Of a stretch of DNA of 36,235 bases, positions 9,054 through 18,449 are shown piece after piece. The DNA lies in contig JASLLI010000008.1 in the NCBI GenBank assembly GCA_030747125.1, positions 1-36,235 of the forward strand, given 5' to 3'. Both the position numbers and the translations under genes were made by a program. Every line of letters begins with the position of its first letter. The first letter of the stretch is position 1. The DNA is from Fidelibacterota bacterium. Its GTDB lineage: Bacteria; Fidelibacterota; Marinisomatia; SCGC-AAA003-L08; D37C17. The notes under the pieces were generated by a model. That model ran no database searches. It was not told the DNA's origin and saw only the letters and a list, made by a program, of their open reading frames with translations.

Positions 9054-9323
9054 TGGGGAAAATTACATCCAATAATAACTCCTTGAATAATGAATATTGA
9101 ATTACGAATTTCGAATAATGAATTACGAATTATGAATATGGATGTGCATCCTGAAATAGAATGACGCTTAGTTGCTCTGCTTCATTATCACTTAGTAACG
9201 CAATGTGTATTTTCCTGAAGTAAGAAAACTATTTAAATTCCACATTATTAGCCAATGACTAACAGTAATTATCTATACAATTTCCTGAAAGTATAAAATT
9301 GATAATTGATAATTTACAATTAA
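9054..9323. other. Intergenic spacer between gdhA and rarA, repeat-rich
   Basis: A 270-base spacer downstream of gdhA and upstream of rarA. It holds two heptad arrays, listed separately, with AT-rich sequence between them. Short related phrases containing CCTGAA recur at 9150, 9214 and 9284; the last two are part of TTTCCTGAAGTA (9211) and TTTCCTGAAAGTA (9281). No ORF, tRNA or convincing terminator was seen. The rarA promoter should lie at the left end of the spacer but cannot be assigned. Confidence 0.6.
9086..9141. repeat. Tandem heptad array, 8 units of 7 bp
   Basis: Eight consecutive 7-bp units in perfect register over 56 bases. Every unit begins AAT and ends G; AATTACG and AATAATG occur twice each. 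The internal positions vary among A, T and C, and no unit has an insertion or deletion. It lies between rarA (start 9053) and the gdhA 3' end. This is the clearest member of a family seen at several spacers in this window. Confidence 0.85.

Positions 9324-9324
<1 letters not shown>
9297..9324. repeat. Tandem heptad array, 4 units, abutting the gdhA stop codon
   Basis: Four 7-bp units all beginning AAT; the first two are identical (AATTGAT), followed by AATTTAC and AATTAAT. The array runs into the gdhA stop codon (TAA on the minus strand, 9326-9324), so it would sit in the immediate 3' untranslated region of gdhA. Confidence 0.7.
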
Positions 9325-10664
<1,340 letters not shown>

Positions 10665-10713
10665 TTAACTCTCCAAAAATTGAATGAACAAAAAAATCTA
10701 CCCTGTTGGCAGA

Positions 10714-10742
10714 GGGCAAAATTTAGGGTTTATATCAACTAT
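10714..10742. repeat. Left flanking copy of imperfect direct repeat
   Basis: Starts GGGCA and ends TATCAACTAT (10733-10742), with an AT-rich centre. The same order of blocks recurs at 10890-10914. Together the copies bracket the hairpin element between them. Confidence 0.5.
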
Positions 10743-10782
10743 GCAAATACTAAAATTCCTTGTAAAACCATGGTTGAATCTT

Positions 10783-10856
10783 CTGAACTCACCCCCGCCC
10801 CCTTTCTTTCAAAGAGAGGGGTGCCCTGAGCTTGGCGAGGGGCGGAGTGAGTTCAG
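10783..10856. repeat. GC-rich multi-arm inverted repeat (hairpin element)
   Basis: The outer arms are 10783-10801 (CTGAACTCAC then CCCCGCCCC) and 10839-10856 (GGGGCGGAGTGAGTTCAG), complementary over about 18 bp with one bulge. Inside, CCCTTTCTTT and AAAGAGAGGG (about 10799-10820) pair with one mismatch, and GCCC/GGGC can form a second short arm. Base composition is strikingly unlike the AT-rich surroundings. It looks like an interspersed palindromic element, not a terminator, because no T-run follows on either strand. Confidence 0.7.
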
Positions 10857-10889
10857 GTTTTGATATCTTTCCATTGGGCAGCACCAAAA

Positions 10890-10914
10890 GGGCATAAAAA
10901 TTTTTATCAACTAT
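10890..10914. repeat. Right flanking copy of imperfect direct repeat
   Basis: GGGCA at 10890-10894 and TATCAACTAT at 10905-10914, matching the block order of 10714-10742 with length differences in the AT-rich centre. Confidence 0.5.
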
Positions 10915-10948
10915 TTCTTTTTCTTAATCGTCATAATGCCTTAAATTA

Positions 10949-10974
10949 GAAACGCTAAATACGGATATCGTTTC
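10949..10974. promoter_or_regulatory. Candidate TetR-family operator upstream of tetR
   Basis: Inverted repeat GAAACG (10949-10954) and CGTTTC (10969-10974) separated by 14 bases, ending 5 bases before the TTG start of the TetR gene. TetR-family proteins often repress their own operon from palindromes at this position. The arms are short, so the assignment is tentative. Confidence 0.35.
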
Positions 10975-10979
10975 CAACG

Positions 10980-11588
10980 TTGAAAGAACATCAAACTAAA
11001 ACAGCTATTTTATCTCAGGGAGAATCCGCTCTGGTGCAGGACGGCGTCCGCAACTTCACTGTAGAAGACATCGCCAAAACCCTCTTCATCAGTAAGAAAA
11101 CCATTTACAAATTTTTCCCTACCAAAGATAACCTTATTGAGTCCATTGTGGACTTCATAATCAGCCATGTGGAAAATCATTTTAAATCCACACTGAAAAA
11201 AGACATTTCCCCCGTTGCAAAATTTCATGAACTCATAAACTATGCCCTTAATCAGTTAGGCAGATTTCAACTGCAGCGCATGGCAGATATGAAAGCCCGC
11301 TACCCCAACATCTGGCTGAAAATTGAAGCCTTCCGCGAACAATGTCAAAAAGATATTATCACTGTATTTTTAGAAGCCAAGTCTCAAGATCTGGTACATG
11401 CAGACCTTGATCTGCAGGCAGCATCTCCCATTCTGCTGAAAATGATCAACGCAATATTTCAACCAGAATTTTTAATTCATAACAACCTCACTCCGCCTCA
11501 GGCAGTGGAAACCTATTATCACATGATATCTTCAGGAATATTTACTGCTAAGGGGCAGAAAGAATTAGATAAATTAAGAAAATCATAA
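10980..11588 (+). CDS. TetR/AcrR-family transcriptional regulator
   Basis: A 202-aa one-component repressor. The N-terminal HTH is typical: VEDIAKTLFISKKTIYKFF at about residues 24-42, followed by the KDNLIESIVD helix. The C-terminal ligand/dimer domain (about 55-202) is helical and not recognisable at family level. The start is TTG at 10980; the HTH lies only 20 residues in and no ATG precedes it, so a non-ATG start is needed. It ends 7 bases before the RND gene and is the first gene of the tetR-RND-LolA-like-barrel run, so it most likely controls that operon in response to the transported lipid or a toxic amphiphile. The ligand is unknown. Confidence 0.88.
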   Translation: MKEHQTKTAILSQGESALVQDGVRNFTVEDIAKTLFISKKTIYKFFPTKDNLIESIVDFIISHVENHFKSTLKKDISPVAKFHELINYALNQLGRFQLQRMADMKARYPNIWLKIEAFREQCQKDIITVFLEAKSQDLVHADLDLQAASPILLKMINAIFQPEFLIHNNLTPPQAVETYYHMISSGIFTAKGQKELDKLRKS

Positions 11589-11595
11589 AATAATC

Positions 11596-13893
11596 TTGAG
11601 TACTAAACTAAAATCATTTGCTCTCCATCAGGCGTTAAACCATTCCCTGAGAACGGTCATTTTGTCGCTTCTTCTCACCTTTATCATCGGATCAGGCGCT
11701 CGATTTATTTTCATTGATGACAATGTAATGAATATGCTTCCTGAGGATGTTGAATCCCGTCGTGTTTGGAACGAAGTCTCCGAAGAGTTTGGTTACTCCG
11801 ATTTTCTTTTTGTGGCATTCGGGCACCCAGGGGAAGATGCATTAACTCCTGAAAACCTTGCCCTCACCTGGGATTTAACCGAAGCGTTTGAAAGAATTGC
11901 CCAGGTGGATGAAGTAATATCAATTGCCACCATGAATAAAATGGAAGGTGACGAAGGGTTTCTGGAAGTAGATGAACTCATGGATTCCAGAAATGTGGAC
12001 AGTTTGGAAACTGGGGAAATTGCCCGATACCTGAAGGATAATAATAATCTCAGTTCCAGAGTATTGGGGAAAAATAAGGACTATATTAACATTATCATCC
12101 GCCCAACCCCCCATTCCTATCCTCCTCCATTGGTGGATGCAGTGCTGGAAATTACAGCGAAATATGAAAAAGATTATGATTTCCATTATGGAGGAGAACC
12201 CTATATTGCAGGTACGATTCCTGAACTCATTCAGACGGAGTCTTCCAAACTTATGCTGGTAGGATTACTCCTCATGACTCTGATTTTATTAGCAAATCTG
12301 AGATCTTTTCCAGCTGTGGGAATGGTACTCTCTGTCATCTTTCTCTCTGGATTTGCCATGCTGGGGGTCATGGGCTGGATATTTCATTTTACAGACTCTC
12401 CTAAGTTTTATTTTACTATGGTAAATACATCCATGCCTATCGTACTGCTCACCATTGCCAATTCAGACGGTGTCCATATTCTTTCTCGATTTTTCAGGGA
12501 AGCACGAAAGCATAAGGATGTTAACAAAGCGGTAACGCTTACCATGAATCAACTCATGCTGCCTGTATTTCTCACATCCATAACCACTTCAGCAGCATTT
12601 CTCACCATGGTGACTTCACCAATCACTGCCATGACGGGGTTCGGTGTCACCGTTGGCGCAGGCATCCTATGGGCGTGGATTTTATCGGCTACTTTCCTCC
12701 CTGCCATCATCGCTTTGAAAAAATGGGATTTCTCTCATGCCTCTTTGTCCAAACCAAGTATCTTGGAAACCCTTATTCATAGGTTTGGCAGAAACATTCT
12801 GAAAAGACCCAAATCTGTGCTGGCAGCAGGACTGACAATTGTAGGTTTTGCTCTTATAGGCATTCCTTATATCAATGTAGAAGTGAATGTGGTAAATATG
12901 TTTAAACCAGGCATGCCAATCAGGGAATCGGCGCATTTTTTAGATAGAGAGATGGCAGGTTCTATGAGTCTGCTGATGAAGATAGAAGGAGACATGAAAG
13001 ATCCTGAACTACTGCATGATGTGGTAAAAATTCAGAACTATCTTGAATCCAAACCCACTGTGAATACAACGGTTTCCATTGCAGATGTGATTGAAGAAAT
13101 GCACAAATCCATTATGGATAATAACCCCCAATACGCCGTAATCCCCGACTCCCGGGATAAGGTGAATAATCTTTTCACCATGTATTCCATGTCAGGTGAC
13201 CCGGATGATTTTGAATCCTTAGTGGATTATGACTATGAAAAGGGCTTGATCACTGCTATGATGCATTCCATTTCGACGAAAGAAACGGTGGAGATTTCAA
13301 ATCAAATTGAACATTTTATACAATCAGAATTGGGTGACCGTCAAATTCAAATTTCCGGCCTCATGATGTTCATCAAAGATTTTGTTGATTTAGTAGTACA
13401 GTCCTCCATCACCAGTATTTTTGGCTCCATTGTAGTCATCTTTTTTATTGTTTGGATTTTTTTCCGATCCTGGCGATTCGGCATTCTGGCAATCGTTCCT
13501 CTGTTTTCTGCTGTCATTTTAAACTTTGGACTCATGGCATGGTTTGGAGTAGATCTGAGCCATTTTACCGCCCTGTTAACTTCCATCATCATTGGAGTGG
13601 GTGTGGATTTTGCCATTCACTATATTGCGGAGTTCCGTCATTACTCTGAAAATGGTCTTCAAGATGATGAGATCAGCAGACAGGTGGTGGATGATGTGGG
13701 ATATCCTATTTTATTAGATGTCTTTTCCAATATGGGCTTTGGAGCCCTTGTGGTGTCTTCCCTTATACCTCTGGTCCACATGGGTGGCCTCATGGTCTTT
13801 GCCATGCTTTCAACTTCACTGGGAACTCTTACCATTTTAGCAGCACTTATGGAAATTTTCAGAGAAAAACTCATTTATCAATACAGGAGCTGA
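11596..13893 (+). CDS. RND/MMPL-superfamily inner-membrane exporter (HAE3-like)
   Basis: A 765-aa proton-driven transporter of the predicted RND exporter group related to MMPL and HpnN proteins. Two similar halves are visible. Each has a single N-terminal membrane segment (about 20-40 and 410-430), a periplasmic loop of about 150-175 residues, and a bundle of five membrane helices. Each half has a family D-x-x-x-H motif in its fourth helix: NSDGVHI in half 1 and GVGVDFAIH in half 2, candidates for the proton relay. At this length it has smaller periplasmic domains than AcrB (1049 aa). The start is TTG at 11596. It is followed after one base by a LolA-like periplasmic protein and then an outer-membrane barrel, and no membrane-fusion protein or TolC is encoded nearby. 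Cargo is probably a lipid or other hydrophobe (inference). Confidence 0.88.
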   Translation: MSTKLKSFALHQALNHSLRTVILSLLLTFIIGSGARFIFIDDNVMNMLPEDVESRRVWNEVSEEFGYSDFLFVAFGHPGEDALTPENLALTWDLTEAFERIAQVDEVISIATMNKMEGDEGFLEVDELMDSRNVDSLETGEIARYLKDNNNLSSRVLGKNKDYINIIIRPTPHSYPPPLVDAVLEITAKYEKDYDFHYGGEPYIAGTIPELIQTESSKLMLVGLLLMTLILLANLRSFPAVGMVLSVIFLSGFAMLGVMGWIFHFTDSPKFYFTMVNTSMPIVLLTIANSDGVHILSRFFREARKHKDVNKAVTLTMNQLMLPVFLTSITTSAAFLTMVTSPITAMTGFGVTVGAGILWAWILSATFLPAIIALKKWDFSHASLSKPSILETLIHRFGRNILKRPKSVLAAGLTIVGFALIGIPYINVEVNVVNMFKPGMPIRESAHFLDREMAGSMSLLMKIEGDMKDPELLHDVVKIQNYLESKPTVNTTVSIADVIEEMHKSIMDNNPQYAVIPDSRDKVNNLFTMYSMSGDPDDFESLVDYDYEKGLITAMMHSISTKETVEISNQIEHFIQSELGDRQIQISGLMMFIKDFVDLVVQSSITSIFGSIVVIFFIVWIFFRSWRFGILAIVPLFSAVILNFGLMAWFGVDLSHFTALLTSIIIGVGVDFAIHYIAEFRHYSENGLQDDEISRQVVDDVGYPILLDVFSNMGFGALVVSSLIPLVHMGGLMVFAMLSTSLGTLTILAALMEIFREKLIYQYRS

Positions 13894-13894
13894 T

Positions 13895-14638
13895 ATGAAA
13901 TTAATATCTGTTATTTATCTACTCACCTTTTGTTTTGCTCTTGACGGAACAGAACTTGCCCGCCTCATGGACATCCGCAAAACACCAAAGGACTCCAAGG
14001 CTGACCTAACCATGGTACTCACCAATAAAAAGGGGAAGCAGCGCACTTCCACCATTCGTTCGTTTTCAAAGGATGGTGGAGAAAAGCAAATTACCTGGTT
14101 TTTAGCCCCTGCTGATGATAAGGGAGTAGGCTTTTTGAAAATTGAACATGATTCTAAAGATGATGAAATGCGTATGTGGCTGCCTGCTTTTAAAAAGGTA
14201 CGCAGAATATCAGCCGGTAAAAAATCTGACAGTTTTATGGGCTCTGATATGAGCTATGAAGATATGGCATCCAGACAGATTGATGAATTTGACTTTACGA
14301 TTACAGGGGAACAAGACATCAACGGAGTTCTATGTAAAATTTTAGAATCCAAACCGAAGGAGAGTGTGCAGTCAGAATACAGCCGGCATCTAAGCTGGGT
14401 GCATCCGGAAAAACATATTACTCTACAGGAACACTCCTTTGACAAGTCGGGAAATCTGTTAAAGGAGAAAAAATATGCCTACACCGTCATCAAGGAGTAT
14501 GATATTCTTCAGGAAATCACTGTAACGAATGTGCTGAAAAATCATTCCACCCGCCTCACTTTTTCAAATATGGATTTGGATACCGGAATCCCTGACAGTC
14601 AATTTCATGAGAAATATTTGAAACGCCTGCCAAAGTAA
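13895..14638 (+). CDS. LolA-like periplasmic outer-membrane lipoprotein-sorting family protein
   Basis: A 247-aa secreted protein of the LolA-like (outer membrane lipoprotein-sorting protein) family. An uncleaved stretch MKLISVIYLLTFCFA forms the signal peptide, with probable cleavage before LDGTE. The mature chain alternates beta-strands as in the half-barrel LolA/LppX fold: LTMVLTNKKGKQRTSTIRSF, KQITWFLAP, then MRMWLPAFKKVRRISAGKK and GSDMSYEDMAS, a signature of this subfamily. It starts one base after the RND stop and ends 6 bases before the barrel gene. The position suggests a shuttle carrying a hydrophobic cargo from the RND pump across the periplasm, as LolA does for lipoproteins. True LolA is found with LolCDE, which is not here, so lipoprotein sorting itself is not implied. 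Confidence 0.83.
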   Translation: MKLISVIYLLTFCFALDGTELARLMDIRKTPKDSKADLTMVLTNKKGKQRTSTIRSFSKDGGEKQITWFLAPADDKGVGFLKIEHDSKDDEMRMWLPAFKKVRRISAGKKSDSFMGSDMSYEDMASRQIDEFDFTITGEQDINGVLCKILESKPKESVQSEYSRHLSWVHPEKHITLQEHSFDKSGNLLKEKKYAYTVIKEYDILQEITVTNVLKNHSTRLTFSNMDLDTGIPDSQFHEKYLKRLPK

Positions 14639-14644
14639 AAGCAG

Positions 14645-15922
14645 ATGTGCAATAAACACCGTCGTTTCAAATTGACTATTGTCCTGTGGTTAGGGATTGC
14701 ATCTGCTCAAATCCATTATAGTGGTTCCATCCATCCCACTTTTATGTATAGGTCTGATGGCTTCCGGCAAATCACGCTTCCTTTTCGATTAGCGGAAGTA
14801 CAATGTAGTTATAGCTATTCTGAATTCGATTTCACTTATGCTGCAGCAATTGAGTCACGGTGGAATAATGTAGAGAATTCTTCCATTGACAACCGTGAAT
14901 TGTATGTAGAATGGTATCCCTACTGGGGTGAAGTCAAGCTGGGAAAGCAAATCATTTCCTGGGGTGTGGCAGATGGAAATAACCCCACGGATAATCTGAA
15001 CCCTTACGATTATTATTTCCTTTTTTCACCGGGAGCAGATAGAAAAATCGGAGTTTGGTCTGCCGCTCTTACCTATTACTGGCATGATTGGGCAGTTCAA
15101 TCAGTTCTTATTCCCGAACATACACCAAATCGTCTTCCCTTTGGAGAAACTGAATTCCCCTTCGCACCCCCGGATAAACCATCTGCCTATTATAATATGT
15201 CAAACCCATTGGAGATTGGTGTCAAATTCAGCGGAATGGCGGGAGAAACAGACCTATCCCTGTATGTATTGAATGGGCATGACAGAACTTTCAGTATGAG
15301 CCATATTGAAAAAACCAACGATGATGATGGAGTTTTCAATTCCCCTCGCAATTTTGGATTTGGCAAAACTACAATGGTAGGATTTGACATGGTGCATTAT
15401 TGGGGTAAGTATGGATTCAGAGGGGAAGCTGCCTGGTTTTCTACCCATAATCCCTATAAAGGAGAGCATTACCTTTGGGAACGGAAAGCAGAATATATTC
15501 AATACGCTTTGGAATTTGAATATCCTGCTCCTTACGACATCCATACCATGACCCAAATTATTGGAACCACAGTTCTCTCAGCAGAAGGATACGATGATGA
15601 GAATTCCGAAAACATCCATGACATCAGTGCTACTTTTCAGCCGGGAATGGGCAGCCCATTCGCACAATTATCTGATATGGCTCTAATGTCCACTGCCAGT
15701 ACCAGTTTACTGGATGACCATCTTGAAGTGGATGTATTTACTTTAATTAATTTGGAAGAAACAGGCTATATGCTGGGAGGAAACCTAATCTATTCAGTTT
15801 TGGAAAATATGGAGGCTGAATTGGGAGTATCTCTGTTTCAAGGAGATGATAATCCTTTAAATCAATTTACTCTTCTGGAAGATTTTTCACACTTCCGCAT
15901 TGGATTAAAATATTCCTTTTAG
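14645..15922 (+). CDS. Outer-membrane beta-barrel protein, DUF1302-like
   Basis: A 425-aa protein with a signal peptide (about residues 1-21, ending ASAQ) and a pattern of amphipathic strands through to a terminal FRIGLKYSF; a C-terminal Phe is typical of barrels recognised by BAM. The segment RELYVEWYPYWGEVKLGKQ followed by ISWGVADGNNPTDNLNP (about residues 79-114) resembles the conserved RE-(A/L)-Y-x-D...LGKQ-x-x-WG-x-(A/S)DG...NP core of the DUF1302 outer-membrane family. It is third in the tetR-RND-LolA-like-barrel operon, completing a path from inner to outer membrane. It could be a channel or a lipid-insertion barrel. An alginate-export-type or generic porin label is the main alternative. 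Confidence 0.72.
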   Translation: MCNKHRRFKLTIVLWLGIASAQIHYSGSIHPTFMYRSDGFRQITLPFRLAEVQCSYSYSEFDFTYAAAIESRWNNVENSSIDNRELYVEWYPYWGEVKLGKQIISWGVADGNNPTDNLNPYDYYFLFSPGADRKIGVWSAALTYYWHDWAVQSVLIPEHTPNRLPFGETEFPFAPPDKPSAYYNMSNPLEIGVKFSGMAGETDLSLYVLNGHDRTFSMSHIEKTNDDDGVFNSPRNFGFGKTTMVGFDMVHYWGKYGFRGEAAWFSTHNPYKGEHYLWERKAEYIQYALEFEYPAPYDIHTMTQIIGTTVLSAEGYDDENSENIHDISATFQPGMGSPFAQLSDMALMSTASTSLLDDHLEVDVFTLINLEETGYMLGGNLIYSVLENMEAELGVSLFQGDDNPLNQFTLLEDFSHFRIGLKYSF

Positions 15923-15988
15923 AAGGAATAAGCCTGAAAGAATACCAGCAAACCCCGGTAAATTTTCCCCCTCACCTTTGAGCCGATT

Positions 15989-17350
15989 ATGGAAGTACAA
16001 CCAAAAGAAAGCCGCTTAGAAGAATTTATTGAAAATCCGAAGAAATCCATGTGGAAGCTATCGCTGCCTATGATGTTCGGCATGTCGGTACAGGCAATCT
16101 ACATGCTGGTGGACACTGCCTTCATCGGAAAGTGGGTAGGCGGTACCGCCCTGGCAGGTCTGGGATATGTCTTCCCCTACTTTTTCATTTTGATGGGCAT
16201 TACCTTCGGGTTAGGTTCCGGTGCTACCACTGTCATTGCACAATACATTGGCTCTAAAGATAAGCAGAATGCAGATAACGCAGCGGAACATACGGTGCTC
16301 CTGGGTATCCTCATTGGTGTGACCATTATCATTTTTGGTTTCCTCTACGGTAAAAGGATGATTGGGATGCAGGGAGCTGACGAAGAAACGGTACAGGTTG
16401 CCCTGGATTATTTTTACATCATGACTGGTGGTTCCATTTTTATGGTACTATCTGTATTTTTCAGATCTATATTGTCTGGTGAAGGGGATATGATGTTCCC
16501 AATGAAGGTTTTAGGTGTAGGAACGGTGTTGAATATTATACTTGATCCTATTTTTATTTATTATTACCAAATTGCAGGTGCCGCCATGGCTACGGTGATT
16601 AGTCAGGCATTGGTTACGGTGGTATTCATCTATGCCCTCTTTTTCAAGGAACACAGTTATGTCACCTTTAAACTGAAGGACTTTAAATATAATTTTGGAA
16701 TCATTAAAGAAATTTTCCGTCTGGGTATTCCTGCGTCTTTGAGTATGATTATCATGTCTATGGGGATCCTCCTCTTTAACCGGATTCTTGGCAGCTCAGA
16801 TGCTGTGGCAGCCTATCAGACTGCAGGTCGCATTGAACATCTGTTTTTCCTGCCCATCATTTCTATTGCAACTTCACTGGTAACTTTGGTGGGTATGTTT
16901 TATGGAGCAAAAAGAATTGATCTGGTAAAACTCATGGTAAAATATGGACTCACACGCAGTGTTTCCATTTCCTTCAGTTTCAGCATTCTCTTTTATTTCT
17001 TCAGTGGTTCCCTCATGCCCCTTTTTACCAATTCAGATGAAATTTCACGGTTGGCAGTACTCTATTTTAAAATAATGGCATTTGCCTATCCTTTCATAAC
17101 TATAGGTATGACCAGTACCAGAATCATGCAGGGGCTGGGGTATGCATACCCTATGTTTATACTGACTCTCTTTCGGGTAGTAATCATCGCAGCTTCTCTG
17201 GCGTGGTATTTTGTCATGGTGTTAGGAAAACCCGTACATTATGCCTTTGTGGGGACTTTGATTTCCTGTATTCTCACCTCTTTTGTAAGCATTACCTGGT
17301 TGAGGAGTATTATCAGAAAATCCTTTCAACCTGTTCTTGAAACAGGGTAA
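15989..17350 (+). CDS. MATE-family multidrug/metabolite exporter
   Basis: A 453-aa polytopic protein with about twelve membrane helices in two six-helix halves, typical for MATE/DinF/NorM transporters, which use sodium or proton gradients to export cationic drugs or metabolites. Family features include PMMFGMSVQAIYMLVDTAF in the first helix, GLGSGATTVIAQ in the second, and AMATVISQ near the end of the first half. It starts 66 bases after the barrel gene on the same strand, so it may be a distal gene of the RND operon or be transcribed on its own. There is no clear Shine-Dalgarno sequence before ATG 15989. Substrate unknown. Confidence 0.92.
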   Translation: MEVQPKESRLEEFIENPKKSMWKLSLPMMFGMSVQAIYMLVDTAFIGKWVGGTALAGLGYVFPYFFILMGITFGLGSGATTVIAQYIGSKDKQNADNAAEHTVLLGILIGVTIIIFGFLYGKRMIGMQGADEETVQVALDYFYIMTGGSIFMVLSVFFRSILSGEGDMMFPMKVLGVGTVLNIILDPIFIYYYQIAGAAMATVISQALVTVVFIYALFFKEHSYVTFKLKDFKYNFGIIKEIFRLGIPASLSMIIMSMGILLFNRILGSSDAVAAYQTAGRIEHLFFLPIISIATSLVTLVGMFYGAKRIDLVKLMVKYGLTRSVSISFSFSILFYFFSGSLMPLFTNSDEISRLAVLYFKIMAFAYPFITIGMTSTRIMQGLGYAYPMFILTLFRVVIIAASLAWYFVMVLGKPVHYAFVGTLISCILTSFVSITWLRSIIRKSFQPVLETG

Positions 17351-17415
17351 ACCTCGTTACAAATCATTACAAATATTAAGACAGCAAATACAGGGAGTAC
17401 CGCGTAATTTTAATT

Positions 17416-17472
17416 GGTGGTTGATCTTCAAGTTAACTCCTCCTTACAACCAACTTAATTGACTCAACCACC
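17416..17472. repeat. Imperfect inverted repeat in MATE/SDR convergent spacer
   Basis: GGTGGTTGA (17416-17424) is exactly complementary to TCAACCACC (17464-17472). Inside it, AAGTT and AACTT can pair in the same fold. It lies between convergent genes, upstream of the terminator hairpin. The role is uncertain; it may contribute to transcript 3' ends. Confidence 0.45.
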
Positions 17473-17487
17473 TCCTTTGAAGACATA

Positions 17488-17507
17488 GGGCTCCGGAAAC
17501 GGAGCCC
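17488..17507. terminator. Intrinsic terminator hairpin between convergent MATE and SDR genes
   Basis: Perfect 8-bp stem GGGCTCCG / CGGAGCCC closed by a GAAA tetraloop, followed on the plus strand by a pyrimidine-rich stretch (TTACTCTTTCT). It lies 15 bases past the SDR stop codon and 138 bases past the MATE stop, so it can serve both directions. The T-run is imperfect. Confidence 0.65.
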
Positions 17508-17522
17508 TTACTCTTTCTACCC

Positions 17523-18377
17523 TTATTTTTTCAGCAGCCCTAATTCTTTACCAACTAATTTATCAAACATTCTGTCGGGGAGTACCCCCGGAAGCGTAAA
17601 GTTAATCAATCGCTGAGGAGTAATTACATAGCGAGTTTTAGGAGAGGGATTCTGCAATATGTCTTTCACTCTGTTACCAATCACATCTGCATCTAAACCT
17701 TTCCTGCCCATCTCAATAAAGAATTTATAGAACTTTCGTAAGGATGGTTCATAATCTGTGCCCGTAAATTCATTGTCTTCTAAATCCGGTACTTTATCCC
17801 AAATGGCTGTTTTTATGGGGCCCGGCTCAATGAGCACCACATCCACGCCATATATGAGCAGTTCCCTTCTCAAGGCATCGGAAAATCCTTCAACTGCAAA
17901 TTTTGAGGCGGTATAGGGAGCTACAAATGGGTTTGCCCGTTTACCAGACACTGAACTAATGTTTATAATCTTCCCCTGTGCTTGCGATCCCTTTACTGCT
18001 CCCAATAAAGGCAGAAAAGTTTTCGTTACTTCGATAAGACCAAAAAAATTAACTTCGAACTGTTGCCTGAATACATCGGTATCAATGAGAGTTACAGGGC
18101 CTCCCATTGCAACCCCTGCATTATTTACAAGTCCTGTGAGGACTTCCCCGGGTTTGAGGGTTTTCTCCACTTCTTCTGCACATTTTTTTATGGCAGATGC
18201 ATCCGTAACATCAAAAATGAGGGGAGTGAAATTTTCTCCAAACTTCTCTATTGTTTTTTTGGCATCATCCTCTTTCCGGACGCTGCCGAACACCTGATAC
18301 CCTGCATTGCATAAAATTTGTGCTGCTGAAAATCCGATACCTGTGCTCACTCCTGTTATGACTACTTTTTTCTTCAT
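17523..18377 (-). CDS. Classical short-chain dehydrogenase/reductase (SDR)
   Basis: A 284-aa NAD(P)-dependent oxidoreductase of the classical SDR type. Visible motifs: cofactor loop TGVSTGIG at residues 8-15, an arginine in FGSVRKE after the second strand that suggests NADP(H), DVTD for the adenine pocket, NNAG near 87-90, and catalytic Ser in NISSVSG with the YTASK Tyr/Lys pair. The C-terminal extension (about 200-284), with a VITPQRLINFTLPG segment, resembles SDRs of the retinol/17-beta-hydroxysteroid-like group, often acting on lipids, but the substrate cannot be inferred. It is monocistronic, divergent from the HtrA gene and convergent with the MATE gene. Confidence 0.92.
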   Translation of the reverse strand: MKKKVVITGVSTGIGFSAAQILCNAGYQVFGSVRKEDDAKKTIEKFGENFTPLIFDVTDASAIKKCAEEVEKTLKPGEVLTGLVNNAGVAMGGPVTLIDTDVFRQQFEVNFFGLIEVTKTFLPLLGAVKGSQAQGKIINISSVSGKRANPFVAPYTASKFAVEGFSDALRRELLIYGVDVVLIEPGPIKTAIWDKVPDLEDNEFTGTDYEPSLRKFYKFFIEMGRKGLDADVIGNRVKDILQNPSPKTRYVITPQRLINFTLPGVLPDRMFDKLVGKELGLLKK

Positions 18378-18385
18378 ACTTACTT

Positions 18386-18406
18386 AATTCCTAATGTTTA
18401 ATGGTT
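18386..18406. repeat. Short heptad array, 3 units
   Basis: Three successive 7-bp units beginning AAT (AATTCCT, AATGTTT, AATGGTT), just upstream of the SDR start. It is shorter and more diverged than the array at 9086, but in the same AAT-initial register. Confidence 0.5.
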
Positions 18407-18412
18407 AGGGAA

Positions 18413-18422
18413 AAACCGGTTT
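18413..18422. promoter_or_regulatory. Perfect 10-bp palindrome in SDR/HtrA divergent spacer
   Basis: AAACCGGTTT is fully self-complementary and lies between the divergent SDR (start 18377) and HtrA (start 18539) genes. It could bind a dimeric regulator; no family can be assigned. Confidence 0.3.
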
Positions 18423-18449
18423 ATCCGCTGTGTGATTTTAAGCTAATTT

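Noticed and set aside
9086-9141. CRISPR-like array
   Set aside because: Units are 7 bp with no spacers, and no cas genes are present.
10783-10856. Rho-independent terminator or tRNA-like gene
   Set aside because: No T-run follows on either strand, the arms do not match a cloverleaf, and it lies upstream of both flanking genes.
13895-14638. Genuine LolA lipoprotein chaperone
   Set aside because: No LolCDE or LolB nearby, and the GSDMSYEDMAS-type signature belongs to the RND-linked LolA-like subfamily.
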